A DNA stretch of 64,000 bases from Hymenobacter sp. BT730 (lineage in GTDB: Bacteria; Bacteroidota; Bacteroidia; Cytophagales; Hymenobacteraceae). Location: the NCBI RefSeq assembly GCF_030542105.1, contig NZ_JAUOFB010000008.1, positions 47,639 to 111,638 of the forward strand, given 5' to 3'. Under the pieces are notes generated by a model. That model saw nothing but the letters and a program-made list of their open reading frames with translations. It ran no database searches and was not told the DNA's origin. A program made the position numbers and the translations under genes. The first letter of the stretch is position 1, and each line of letters begins with the position of its first letter. This document shows, piece by piece, positions 8,162 through 15,498 of this stretch.

Positions 8162-8307
8162 AGGGTGTTGTCGGGATACTTGGCTTGTAGTCCCGGTCGC
8201 TTTAGCAAAATGTCTCATTTATTCCTTTTGCATTAAAAGTAGCTTGCTCTTGCATTGCAACCAACATCTGTGTTTACGAAAGTGTCCCGGCCTCGGAGTT
8301 TCGGGAA

Positions 8308-8390
8308 CCGGCGTTCTGTACGAAACCAACTTTCGGAAAGCAGGCTATTTTAGCCTGCTTTCCGAAAGTTGGTTTCGTACAGAACGCCGG
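8308..8390. repeat. perfect 40-bp palindrome with 3-nt loop
   Basis: Positions 8308-8347 and 8351-8390 are exact reverse complements over all 40 bp with the loop TTT. There is no T run after it. The left flank (8285-8307) continues with a smaller imperfect hairpin (CCCG...CGGG). The right arm supplies the last codons of the fragment at 8345-8599. A foldback or REP/MITE-type element is the best reading; a bidirectional terminator is the alternative. Confidence 0.85.
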
Positions 8391-8599
8391 CGTATCAAGG
8401 GGTGACCTAACGGGGCGCAGGCTGTTTGTAATTGCGCCACGGCCTCTGGGGTGGCAGGTAGCACATAGCCGCGCATGGGTGCGCTGCAGCGTATGCCGGC
8501 TGTGAGGAGCGCCGTTCGTATCACCACATCGGAATACGGAAAAAACACCTGAAAATCGGTGCTGGAGTCGCACAGGCGCAGCGTAACGGCAGCTTTCAT
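8345..8599 (-). pseudogene. possible tyrosine-recombinase N-terminal fragment, cut by the palindrome
   Basis: An 84-codon frame starting MKAAVTLRLCDSS. Residues ~17-65 (FQVFFPYSDVVI...SAPMRGYVLPATPEAVAQLQ) resemble the start of Bacteroidota site-specific recombinases, which typically read xFPYD...WxxxxxxWYxPxTPxxxxxL before the core-binding domain. After residue ~70 the reading frame runs into the 40-bp palindrome and stops in its loop region, so the rest of the gene is absent. It begins 34 bp after the ssb stop codon on the same strand. The family call is a low-confidence inference; a short independent protein is possible. Confidence 0.35.
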
Positions 8600-8633
8600 A
8601 GCAGAGCAGCAAGGAGAACCAATATAAGTCTCC

Positions 8634-8980
8634 TCACCCGGTTTCGCCGGTTTTTTTGTCGAGCATCAATATTTGCTCGCCTACTATTTCGGTTACATAA
8701 TGGCGCACGCCGGCGGCTTCATCGTAGTGCCGGTTTTTTAGCTTGCCCTCTACATACACCAGGCTGCCCTTACGTAGGTAGACCTGGGCCAGCTCGGCCA
8801 GCCCACGCCAGAGTACTACGGTGTGCCAGTCGGTGCTGGTATGCACCTGGCCCGTTTTGTGTGGAAGCTTTCGGAGGTGGCCAGCGAGAATTTGGCTACT
8901 GGCATGTTTCCCTCCAGTACCTGCACTTCGGGGTCTTTGCCGAGGTTGCCGATCAGCGTTACTTTGTTAAGGCCACGCAT
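8634..8980 (-). pseudogene. ssb: single-stranded DNA-binding protein with a frameshift
   Basis: Read from the ATG at 8980 the frame gives [20 protein letters not shown], the unmistakable start of an SSB OB-fold. After ...ATSESFHT the frame is lost, while the neighbouring frame continues with [20 protein letters not shown] and VYVEGKLKNRHY to the stop at 8634. Restoring one A in the run at 8855-8858 (TTTT on the plus strand) joins both parts into ~116 residues. The restored protein also lacks the acidic DDDIPF-type tail that recruits partners, so it would be a short accessory SSB rather than the main one. Either a real frameshift or a one-base sequencing error explains it. Confidence 0.85.
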
Positions 8981-8990
8981 ACGTCAGGAG

Positions 8991-9641
8991 CTAATTTTTA
9001 GCGCCACACTCCGCGCAAAACTTCTGCTCGGGTTTCATGGGAGAGCCGCAGTCGGTGCAGAACCGGTCTTTTTGTTGGGCTACCACATTGGGCGTGCCGC
9101 ATTCGGGGCAGAATTTCTGTCCGGGGTTTAGCTTGGCGCTGCAGCTTTTGCATTGCACGATGCCACCGCGGTTCAGGAAATCCAACTCTTTGGTGTAGTC
9201 CTGGGCGCGGGTTTTTTCACGAATCTGCTCGCTGGTGGCCTGGGCCTGCTGCGAGGCCAGTTCTTCGTGCTCATCGGGGGCGCAGTCTTCGCAGAGGCCG
9301 GCCTTGTGGTTCCAGCACACATCGGGGCACACCCAGTGGCCGCAGCGGGTGCATTGCTTGAAATACACCTTGCCTTCCTGCACGGCTTTTTCCAGCGCCG
9401 CATCGTGGGCCTTGCCGCCAATAGCGCGCTGCACATGGTAGGCCGCGTTACCAGCATCGTAGAAGCTACCGCCGAACAGGCTGCCCGCTGCCCGCATCAG
9501 CTCCCCGGCAATACCTACGCTGTTAGGCTGAAAGCGCGACATGTGGCCGTTGCGGCATTTGTCACAGTAAAACTTAAACTGAAAACCTTTGTCCGTAGAA
9601 AGGTCATCGTGGTTAGCTACAAATTGTATCAGATTGCTCAT
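8991..9641 (-). CDS. zinc-ribbon protein
   Basis: A 216-residue soluble protein with multiple cysteine pairs. The first half has CDKC (near residue 26) and CTRCGHWVCPDVCWNHKAGL plus CEDC; the second half has three ribbon-type repeats, CKSC...CPECG, CTDCG and CAECG, ending CAECGAKN. These are treble-clef/double zinc-ribbon modules that bind structural zinc. No catalytic domain is visible, so it is probably an adaptor or nucleic-acid binder. Its stop lies 10 bp from the start of the frameshifted ssb gene on the same strand, so the two are likely cotranscribed. Confidence 0.8.
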   Translation of the reverse strand: MSNLIQFVANHDDLSTDKGFQFKFYCDKCRNGHMSRFQPNSVGIAGELMRAAGSLFGGSFYDAGNAAYHVQRAIGGKAHDAALEKAVQEGKVYFKQCTRCGHWVCPDVCWNHKAGLCEDCAPDEHEELASQQAQATSEQIREKTRAQDYTKELDFLNRGGIVQCKSCSAKLNPGQKFCPECGTPNVVAQQKDRFCTDCGSPMKPEQKFCAECGAKN

Positions 9642-9876
9642 AGCGCAGAAAGTAGGGTTCGGGGTAAAAATAGTGGGAAGATTCGTGCTCCTATAAATTA
9701 ATATTTATCTATTTGAATTTTCCGGGTAATTACCCTTCGTCCGCATCACTGTTTAAAGAGCAATACCATCTTTATGTGAGCCCATTCGTCCTACTAAATC
9801 AGAAAGAAAGGGCTGGTTTTTAAACCTAGGCTACCTTTCTGCCTCTAAACCGCCGTCACCCCTCTTCGCACCCTGT

Positions 9877-10422
9877 TTGGAAGACCAGGAAATACTCCTC
9901 AAGTTTCAGGACCCGGCCGCCCGCAACGTGGCCTTCAATCAGCTGGTGCGCAAGTACCAGACGAAGGTGTATTGGCACGTGCGCAAAATGGTGATTGACC
10001 ACGAGGACGCCGACGACCTGACGCAGGATGTATTTATTAAAGTGTGGAAGCACCTGGAAAACTTCCGTCAGGATGCCTCGCTTTACACCTGGATTTACCG
10101 CATTGCCACCAATGAGTGCCTGAACTTCCTGAGTAGCAAGCGGCGCAAGTTCTTTCTGCCACTGAATGACGTGGGGGCCGAGCTAGCTGCCAAAGTAGAA
10201 GCCGACCCCGCTATTGCCGGCGACGAAATAGAGCTGAAGCTGCAAAAAGCCATTCTGCAGCTGCCGGATAAGCAGCGCCTGGTGTTCAACCTGCGCTACT
10301 ACGATGAAATGCCCTATGAGCAAATGGCGGAAGTAACAGGCACCAGCGTAGGCGCGCTGAAAGCCTCCTACCACCATGCCGCTAAGAAAATAGAACAGTA
10401 CATCAATACCCACTCCGATTAA
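9877..10422 (+). CDS. ECF-type RNA polymerase sigma factor
   Basis: A 181-residue sigma-70 family factor. Region 2 is seen as VRKYQTKVYWHVRKMV...HEDADDLTQDVFIKVW, region 4 as LPDKQRLVFNLRYYDEMPYEQMAEVTGTSVGALKASYHHA. The reading frame has no ATG in a suitable place; TTG at 9877 gives MEDQEILLKFQDP, the N-terminus usual for this Cytophagales group, so a TTG start is proposed. It directs core polymerase to a specific promoter set. The following two genes (membrane protein, LTxxQ periplasmic protein) form the common sigma/anti-sigma/sensor arrangement. Confidence 0.9.
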   Translation: MEDQEILLKFQDPAARNVAFNQLVRKYQTKVYWHVRKMVIDHEDADDLTQDVFIKVWKHLENFRQDASLYTWIYRIATNECLNFLSSKRRKFFLPLNDVGAELAAKVEADPAIAGDEIELKLQKAILQLPDKQRLVFNLRYYDEMPYEQMAEVTGTSVGALKASYHHAAKKIEQYINTHSD

Positions 10423-10452
10423 ACCTCAAGGCCCTCATGGCTTCTAACTGAT

Positions 10453-10926
10453 ATGAAAACCCCATTTCGTCTGGACGACCACCCCCGCCGGACTTCACCC
10501 TTAGCTCCGCCCCCGGATGGCTACTTTGAGCGGCTCCCACGCCAGGTGATGGAGCGCGTACAGCCGGTACCGGCTGCGGAGGGGGCTCTGCCCGGTTGGC
10601 TGCTGGCCTTTTCCCGGCCCATGCGTACTGCTTTGGCTTCGGTCGTACTGCTGGGCGGTTTTGCCACCTCATTTTTTCTAAGCCAACAAATAGTTTCTCC
10701 GCAGCAACCGGTAGCGGATAGTTCTGCCGCTTTGGCTCTGGCTAATGTGCCGCGCACAGAAATGGTGCAGTACCTGCTGGCCAGCGACCAGCGCGTAACC
10801 CTGCCGGACCTGGCCGAGCTCCCCGGCACCGCCGACCAAACTGTAACGGACAGTTTCCTGCAGGCCTCTTCGGCCGAAGTGCAGGATATCCTGGACGAGC
10901 AACCCACCGATGACCTTTATTTGTAA
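10453..10926 (+). CDS. single-pass membrane protein, likely anti-sigma partner
   Basis: A 157-residue protein with a short proline-rich cytoplasmic part (residues 1-50), one membrane helix at about 56-77 (TALASVVLLGGFATSFFLSQ) and an acidic outer part. It starts 30 bp after the sigma gene and ends 4 bp before the next gene. I see no zinc-binding HxxxCxxC anti-sigma motif, so the role as anti-sigma factor rests on position and topology only. Several Bacteroidota sigma operons carry a protein of this layout. Confidence 0.6.
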   Translation: MKTPFRLDDHPRRTSPLAPPPDGYFERLPRQVMERVQPVPAAEGALPGWLLAFSRPMRTALASVVLLGGFATSFFLSQQIVSPQQPVADSSAALALANVPRTEMVQYLLASDQRVTLPDLAELPGTADQTVTDSFLQASSAEVQDILDEQPTDDLYL

Positions 10927-10930
10927 GCTG

Positions 10931-11446
10931 ATGTCCTTTTCTCTCCCCTCCCTATTGCCGACAAAAAAGCTGGGCCTGGCAGTATTCCTGCTCCTGGCCG
11001 GCCTGTTGCTGCACACCTCCGCCTGGGCGCAGAAGCTTGACCGCCAGGAACGCCTCTCCCGCCTGGAAAACGCCAAAATTGCGTTCCTCACCGATAAGCT
11101 CACGCTCACCCAGGACCAGGCCCAACGCTTCTGGCCCCTTTATAATGAGTTTACCGATAAGCGCCGCGACCTGAACCGCCGCCAGCGACAGCTACGCACC
11201 AGCGACCCGGAAGGCCTCACAGACCAGCAAATCAAAGAAAACCTGACCCAGGCTTTTGCCATGCGTCAGCAGGAAGTGAATCTGGAAAAGGAGTACTTCG
11301 ATAAGTTTCAGAAAGTGCTTTCTATCCGGCAGGTGGGGCGTCTGTATCTGGCTGAGCGGGAATTCACCCGTGAAGTACTACACCGCCTGGATGAGCGGCG
11401 CGGTGGCCCTCGTTCCGGCGACGTGGCAGCTCCCTCTCCCCGCTAG
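10931..11446 (+). CDS. periplasmic LTxxQ (Spy/CpxP-like) protein
   Basis: A 171-residue exported protein from the ATG at 10931: signal peptide with hydrophobic residues ~14-31 ending HTSAWAQ, then a helical, highly charged mature part. The segment KLTLTQDQAQRFWPLYNEF contains the LTxxQ motif typical of Spy/CpxP-type proteins, which sense envelope damage or metals and act as periplasmic chaperones. An in-frame start at 10910 would overlap the upstream gene and precede the signal peptide. It completes the sigma/anti-sigma operon and is followed by a terminator at 11501. Confidence 0.8.
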   Translation: MSFSLPSLLPTKKLGLAVFLLLAGLLLHTSAWAQKLDRQERLSRLENAKIAFLTDKLTLTQDQAQRFWPLYNEFTDKRRDLNRRQRQLRTSDPEGLTDQQIKENLTQAFAMRQQEVNLEKEYFDKFQKVLSIRQVGRLYLAEREFTREVLHRLDERRGGPRSGDVAAPSPR

Positions 11447-11500
11447 AGAAGACTTTACCTAAGAGCCAATATGCTTTAAGCACCTGGCTGTCATTTTATA

Positions 11501-11533
11501 AAAAAGGCTGCCCAATGTGGGCAGCCTTTTTTT
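11501..11533 (+). terminator. rho-independent terminator after the sigma operon
   Basis: AAAAAGGCTGCCC pairs with GGGCAGCCTTTTT around a 6-nt loop, followed by more Ts. Confidence 0.85.
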
Positions 11534-11557
11534 CATGCTTGCGGTAAATTGACACCG

Positions 11558-11565
11558 TACCTTTG
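11558..11565 (+). promoter_or_regulatory. -7 promoter element directly before the aminotransferase start
   Basis: TACCTTTG matches TAnnTTTG. Its last base is only 5 nt before the ATG at 11571, so the transcript would start at or next to the start codon (leaderless mRNA). Confidence 0.5.
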
Positions 11566-11570
11566 TCTCT

Positions 11571-12788
11571 ATGCAAACGGCTTCTTTCACCTCCCGTCAG
11601 CTTTTTTTGCGCCACCAGGCACAAACCTCTGATTTCCCTCTGCTGCTTGAAATTGAGCGGGCGGAAGGTGTGTATATGTACGGCTATGATGGCCGCCGCT
11701 ACCTGGATTTGATTTCCGGAATTGGAGTGAGCAACGTGGGCCACCGCCACCCTAAAGTGCTGGCTGCTATTCAGCAGCAGCTGGATAAATACCTGCACCT
11801 GATGGTGTATGGCGAGTTGGTGCAAGCTCCGCCAGCCGAGCTGGCTCACGCCCTGCACCAAACCTTACCCACCCGTCTGGACTCGGTGTATTTTACCAAC
11901 TCCGGAACTGAAGCGGTGGAAGGTGCCCTGAAGCTAGCCAAACGCTATACCGGCCGCACCGAGCTCATTTCTTGTCACCGGGCTTATCATGGCTCCACGC
12001 AGGGTGCCTTGTCGGTTACAGGGTCCGAGGAATTTAAACGAAGCTACCGCCCTTTGCTGCCCGATGTGCGCCACATCGAATTCAACCACCAGGCAGATTT
12101 AGAGCACATCACCTCTCGCACCGCCGCCGTAATTGTGGAAACTGTGCAGGGCGAAGCGGGCGTGCGGGTAGCGTTGCCGGGCTATTTACCCGCCTTGCGC
12201 CAGCGTTGCACCGAGGTGGGCGCCCTGCTGATTCTGGATGAAATTCAGTGCGGGTTTGGGCGCACTGGTACCTTCTGGGCGTTTGAGCAGTTTGGCATCG
12301 AGCCGGATATTCTGCTCACGGCCAAAGGAATGGGCGGCGGCATGCCCATCGGGGCTTTCATCGCGCCCCAGGAAATCATGGCCGTTTTCAAAACCAACCC
12401 TATTCTGGGCCACCTCACCACGTTTGGCGGGCATCCGGTTTCGTGTGCGGCTTCGTTGGCTACGTTGCGCGTGATTCAGGAAGAACATCTGCTGGCTGGT
12501 GTGCACGAAAAAGCCGCCTTGTTCAGGCGGCTTCTGCGGCACCCGGCTATCCGCGAGGTGCGGGGCTGTGGGTTGTTGATGGCAGTGGAATTTGAGTCGT
12601 TTGCCGTGCTGAAGCCTATTATTGACCGGGCTTTGGAGCACGAAGGTGTGCTGACGGACTGGTTTCTGTTCTGTGACAACTCTTTGCGGCTGGCTCCTCC
12701 CCTTACTATTTCCAATGTGGAAATTGAAGAAGCATGCGCGGCGCTGTTGCGGGCTGTGGAGCACGTAATAGGCGCTCCGGCCAACTAA
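11571..12788 (+). CDS. class III aminotransferase
   Basis: A 405-residue PLP enzyme of fold type I. The conserved parts are NSGTEAVEGALKLAKRYTGR (cofactor phosphate binding), the Asp of ILDEIQCGFGRTG (Asp223) and the Schiff-base Lys252 in LLTAKGMGGGMPIGA. The family moves an amino group between an omega- or alpha-amino donor and a keto acid (acetylornithine, ornithine, GABA or diaminopimelate type). The acceptor cannot be told from sequence alone and no biosynthetic neighbours help. It lies between a terminator and a convergent TerB-like gene, so it is monocistronic. Confidence 0.88.
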   Translation: MQTASFTSRQLFLRHQAQTSDFPLLLEIERAEGVYMYGYDGRRYLDLISGIGVSNVGHRHPKVLAAIQQQLDKYLHLMVYGELVQAPPAELAHALHQTLPTRLDSVYFTNSGTEAVEGALKLAKRYTGRTELISCHRAYHGSTQGALSVTGSEEFKRSYRPLLPDVRHIEFNHQADLEHITSRTAAVIVETVQGEAGVRVALPGYLPALRQRCTEVGALLILDEIQCGFGRTGTFWAFEQFGIEPDILLTAKGMGGGMPIGAFIAPQEIMAVFKTNPILGHLTTFGGHPVSCAASLATLRVIQEEHLLAGVHEKAALFRRLLRHPAIREVRGCGLLMAVEFESFAVLKPIIDRALEHEGVLTDWFLFCDNSLRLAPPLTISNVEIEEACAALLRAVEHVIGAPAN

Positions 12789-12794
12789 TAGCCG

Positions 12795-13235
12795 TTACTC
12801 GCCGCCGTTGTAGTTCAGGAAGGATTGTGACTCTTGCTTAATCTGCTCCCGGGGCAGGCCGTCTTTCACGCCCAGGGAGATTTTGCGGACCAGCACACCT
12901 ACGATGGCTTTGCGGAAGCCCAGCTTTCTGGCCATATCAATACAGAAATCCATTTCGTGGTCATCTACCACACCATCGGCCAGCATCATATCTACCAGAT
13001 CAAAAATCTGGTCAAAACGCTCTGAGTCGTTATCGGGCACCACCATGGCGGGCATGTTGGTATTGGCTACCAGGTTGCGGACGTCTTCCGCACGCATGCC
13101 ATTCTTTTTGCCCACAGCCACAATGAAAGTCATTTCCCGCTCATCAATATGCCCATCGGCCTTGGCCAATGAAGCTAGATTGCACAGGTGGCTTTTGACT
13201 TTCTTCGTCTGTTCGCTTTCGAAAAAACCAAACAT
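12795..13235 (-). CDS. TerB-like (tellurite resistance family) protein
   Basis: A 146-residue acidic helical protein with the TerB repeat pattern: LASLAKADGHIDEREMTFI near residue 20 and MMLADGVVDDHEMDFCIDMA near residue 82, each with the DGxxDxxE metal-binding type turn. TerB-family proteins are linked to tellurite resistance and general membrane stress, but stand-alone copies like this have no proven function. It is convergent with the aminotransferase gene, 6 bp away. Confidence 0.8.
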   Translation of the reverse strand: MFGFFESEQTKKVKSHLCNLASLAKADGHIDEREMTFIVAVGKKNGMRAEDVRNLVANTNMPAMVVPDNDSERFDQIFDLVDMMLADGVVDDHEMDFCIDMARKLGFRKAIVGVLVRKISLGVKDGLPREQIKQESQSFLNYNGGE

Positions 13236-13494
13236 ATAACGGAAACAGGTTTATGGGTGGGAATTAGGAGGATAACCGGAAGGCGGAACGGCAAGCTAAA
13301 TCCTGCCGGGGTGAAAACGAAGATTAGTCAAAGGGAGGTTAAGATAACTACTACCCCGCTAGAACACAATACGCAGTTTCGGAAAAAATAGCCACTTCGG
13401 TGGAACAACGGTTGAATTTATCTTACTTCGCATCATTTGTGCCGGCGGCGGCTCTGCGGCCGGCCTGTTCCTGGGTACCAGACCAACTTAGTAT

Positions 13495-14466
13495 ATGAAA
13501 CGCATAGGAGTTTTTACCAGCGGCGGCGACTCGCCGGGCATGAATGCCTGCATTCGGGCTGTGGTGCGCACTGCCGTTTACCATGGCATTGAAGTGTATG
13601 GCATTATGCGCGGCTACAGCGGCATGATTAAGGGCGAGTTTGTACGCCTGGACTCCGCTTCTGTTTCCAACACTATTCAGAAAGGTGGCACTATTCTGAA
13701 ATCGGCACGCAGCCAGAAGTTCATGACCAAGGAAGGCCGGCAGCAGGCCTTTGATCAGCTGGTAAACAACGGTATTGAAGGTCTGGTGGCCATTGGCGGC
13801 AATGGTACGTTCACGGGCGCTAAGCTATTTGAAGAAGAATTCGGTATCCCGACCGTAGGTGCCCCCGGCACCATTGACAACGACCTTTTCGGTACCGATT
13901 ATACCATTGGCTATGACACAGCGGTAAACACCGCGCTGGAGGCCATTGATAAAATCCGGGACACGGCCGACTCGCACGACCGGTGCTTTTTTGTGGAAGT
14001 AATGGGCCGCGACTCCGGCTACATTGCTATTCCGTGCGCCATTGGCGGCGGCGCCGAAATTGTGATGATTCCGGAAACCAAAATGTCGACGGACGCCGTG
14101 ATTGAAAGCCTGCGTACCGGCTGGCAGCGCTCCAAAACTTCCTTTATCGTGGTGGTGGCCGAGGGCGACGAAGAGGGCAATGCCCACGCCATTGCGCAGC
14201 GCGTAAAGGAAGAAATTCCACAGCTGGATACCCGTGTCACCATCATTGGCCACATTCAGCGCGGCGGCGCACCCTCAGCAGCTGACCGAATGCTGGCCTC
14301 TCAGATTGGCATTGCAGCCGTGGAGGGCCTTATGAATGGTATGCGCAATGTTATGGCTGGTATAGTAGACCGCAAGCTGGTATACACTCCCTTCCATGAC
14401 ACCATTTACAAGAAAAAGCTTATCAACCAGAGCTTTATGCGAATGGTTGAGATTTTGAGCGTGTAA
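13495..14466 (+). CDS. pfkA: 6-phosphofructokinase
   Basis: A 323-residue phosphofructokinase of the bacterial ATP-PFK group. Visible motifs are GVFTSGGDSPGMNACIR, PGTIDNDLFGTDYTIGYDTA (catalytic Asp region), VEVMGRDSGY and GHIQRGGAPSAADRMLAS. It phosphorylates fructose 6-phosphate in glycolysis. One key site differs from E. coli: the Mg-ATP loop reads IGGNGTFTGA where E. coli has GGDGS, so Asp103 is replaced by Asn. The gene stands alone and ends at a 27-bp palindrome shared with the convergent miaA gene. Confidence 0.93.
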   Translation: MKRIGVFTSGGDSPGMNACIRAVVRTAVYHGIEVYGIMRGYSGMIKGEFVRLDSASVSNTIQKGGTILKSARSQKFMTKEGRQQAFDQLVNNGIEGLVAIGGNGTFTGAKLFEEEFGIPTVGAPGTIDNDLFGTDYTIGYDTAVNTALEAIDKIRDTADSHDRCFFVEVMGRDSGYIAIPCAIGGGAEIVMIPETKMSTDAVIESLRTGWQRSKTSFIVVVAEGDEEGNAHAIAQRVKEEIPQLDTRVTIIGHIQRGGAPSAADRMLASQIGIAAVEGLMNGMRNVMAGIVDRKLVYTPFHDTIYKKKLINQSFMRMVEILSV

Positions 14467-14500
14467 ATTCTGAATCCCGTCTTCTCTCCGATGTTTTCGG

Positions 14501-14565
14501 GCATGCCTTAACCAGAACGCCCCTACTGCCTGCATGGTAGTAGGGGCGTTCTGGTTAAGGCATGC
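14501..14565. terminator. 27-bp perfect palindrome between pfkA and miaA
   Basis: Arms 14501-14527 and 14539-14565 are exact reverse complements with an 11-nt loop. It lies between the convergent stops of pfkA (14466) and miaA (14578). Position suggests a bidirectional terminator, but no T run follows and the arms are unusually long. Confidence 0.6.
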
Positions 14566-14577
14566 TTATTTCTTCTA

Positions 14578-15498
14578 TTACTGAATTCCCAACTTTTCCC
14601 CTGCCTCATCCGGATGCAACCAATGGTAGGCCGGGTCACGGCGAAGCCAGGTAAGCTGGCGCTTGGCATAGCGGCGCGTATTGCGCTTGAGCAGGCGCAC
14701 TGCCTCCTCCCAGGCATATTCCCCGCGCAGGTACCCAAATATTTCCTGATAGCCCACCGTTTGCAGGGCATTATGTTGCTGATATGCTTCCACCGATTTC
14801 ACTTCGTCTAAAAGCCCGGCCGCCAGCATATCGTCCACCCGCTGGTCTATGCGGGCATAAAGCTCTTCCCGCTCCCGGGTAAGGGCAATTTTTACGATGC
14901 GAAAGGGCCGCTCTGCCCCTTTGCCAGCCTGATGAAAACTGGAAAACGGCTGCCCGGTACCGCGCGTGACTTCCAGAGCCCGCACTACCCGTTGTGGGTT
15001 TTGCCGATCTATCCGTTCATAGGTGACGGGGTCAAGAAGGCGTAGCTGCTCCACCAGCGCGGGCAGACCATGGATAGCTAATTCCTCCTGGATTTGGGTG
15101 CGCACTTCGGGAACTATGGCCGGCAATACATCAAAACCATCGGTAACAGCCTGCAGGTACAGGCCAGAGCCGCCGGTGAGAATCACCACCTGGTGCCGTT
15201 GAAAAAGCTGTTCCAGTAGCGCCAGTGTCTCGCTTTCAAAGCGGCCCGCGTTATACTCCTCGGCAATGGAATGCGAATCAATAAAATGATGCGGCACACC
15301 CTGCATTTCGGCCGGAGTAGGCTTGGCCGTACCAATACTTAGCTCCCGGAAAAACTGACGGGAGTCGGCGGAAATAATTTCGGTCTTGAAGTGCTGGGCC
15401 AGCCGCACGCTCAGAGCAGTTTTGCCCACGGCCGTAGGGCCCGCCAGCACCAGCAGAGTGCGGCCGTTAGTTGCAGAAAGGTCTGGTAATTCTATCAT
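14578..15498 (-). CDS. miaA: tRNA dimethylallyltransferase
   Basis: A 306-residue enzyme that adds the dimethylallyl group to A37 of tRNAs reading UNN codons. The P-loop GPTAVGKTALS, IISADSRQFFRELSIGTAKP, LTGGSGLYLQA and the C-terminal TVGYQEIFGYL with KRQLTWLRRD are all present, and the length is standard. Its ATG overlaps the TGA of the upstream glycosyltransferase gene (ATGA), so translation is probably coupled. Confidence 0.95.
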   Translation of the reverse strand: MIELPDLSATNGRTLLVLAGPTAVGKTALSVRLAQHFKTEIISADSRQFFRELSIGTAKPTPAEMQGVPHHFIDSHSIAEEYNAGRFESETLALLEQLFQRHQVVILTGGSGLYLQAVTDGFDVLPAIVPEVRTQIQEELAIHGLPALVEQLRLLDPVTYERIDRQNPQRVVRALEVTRGTGQPFSSFHQAGKGAERPFRIVKIALTREREELYARIDQRVDDMLAAGLLDEVKSVEAYQQHNALQTVGYQEIFGYLRGEYAWEEAVRLLKRNTRRYAKRQLTWLRRDPAYHWLHPDEAGEKLGIQ

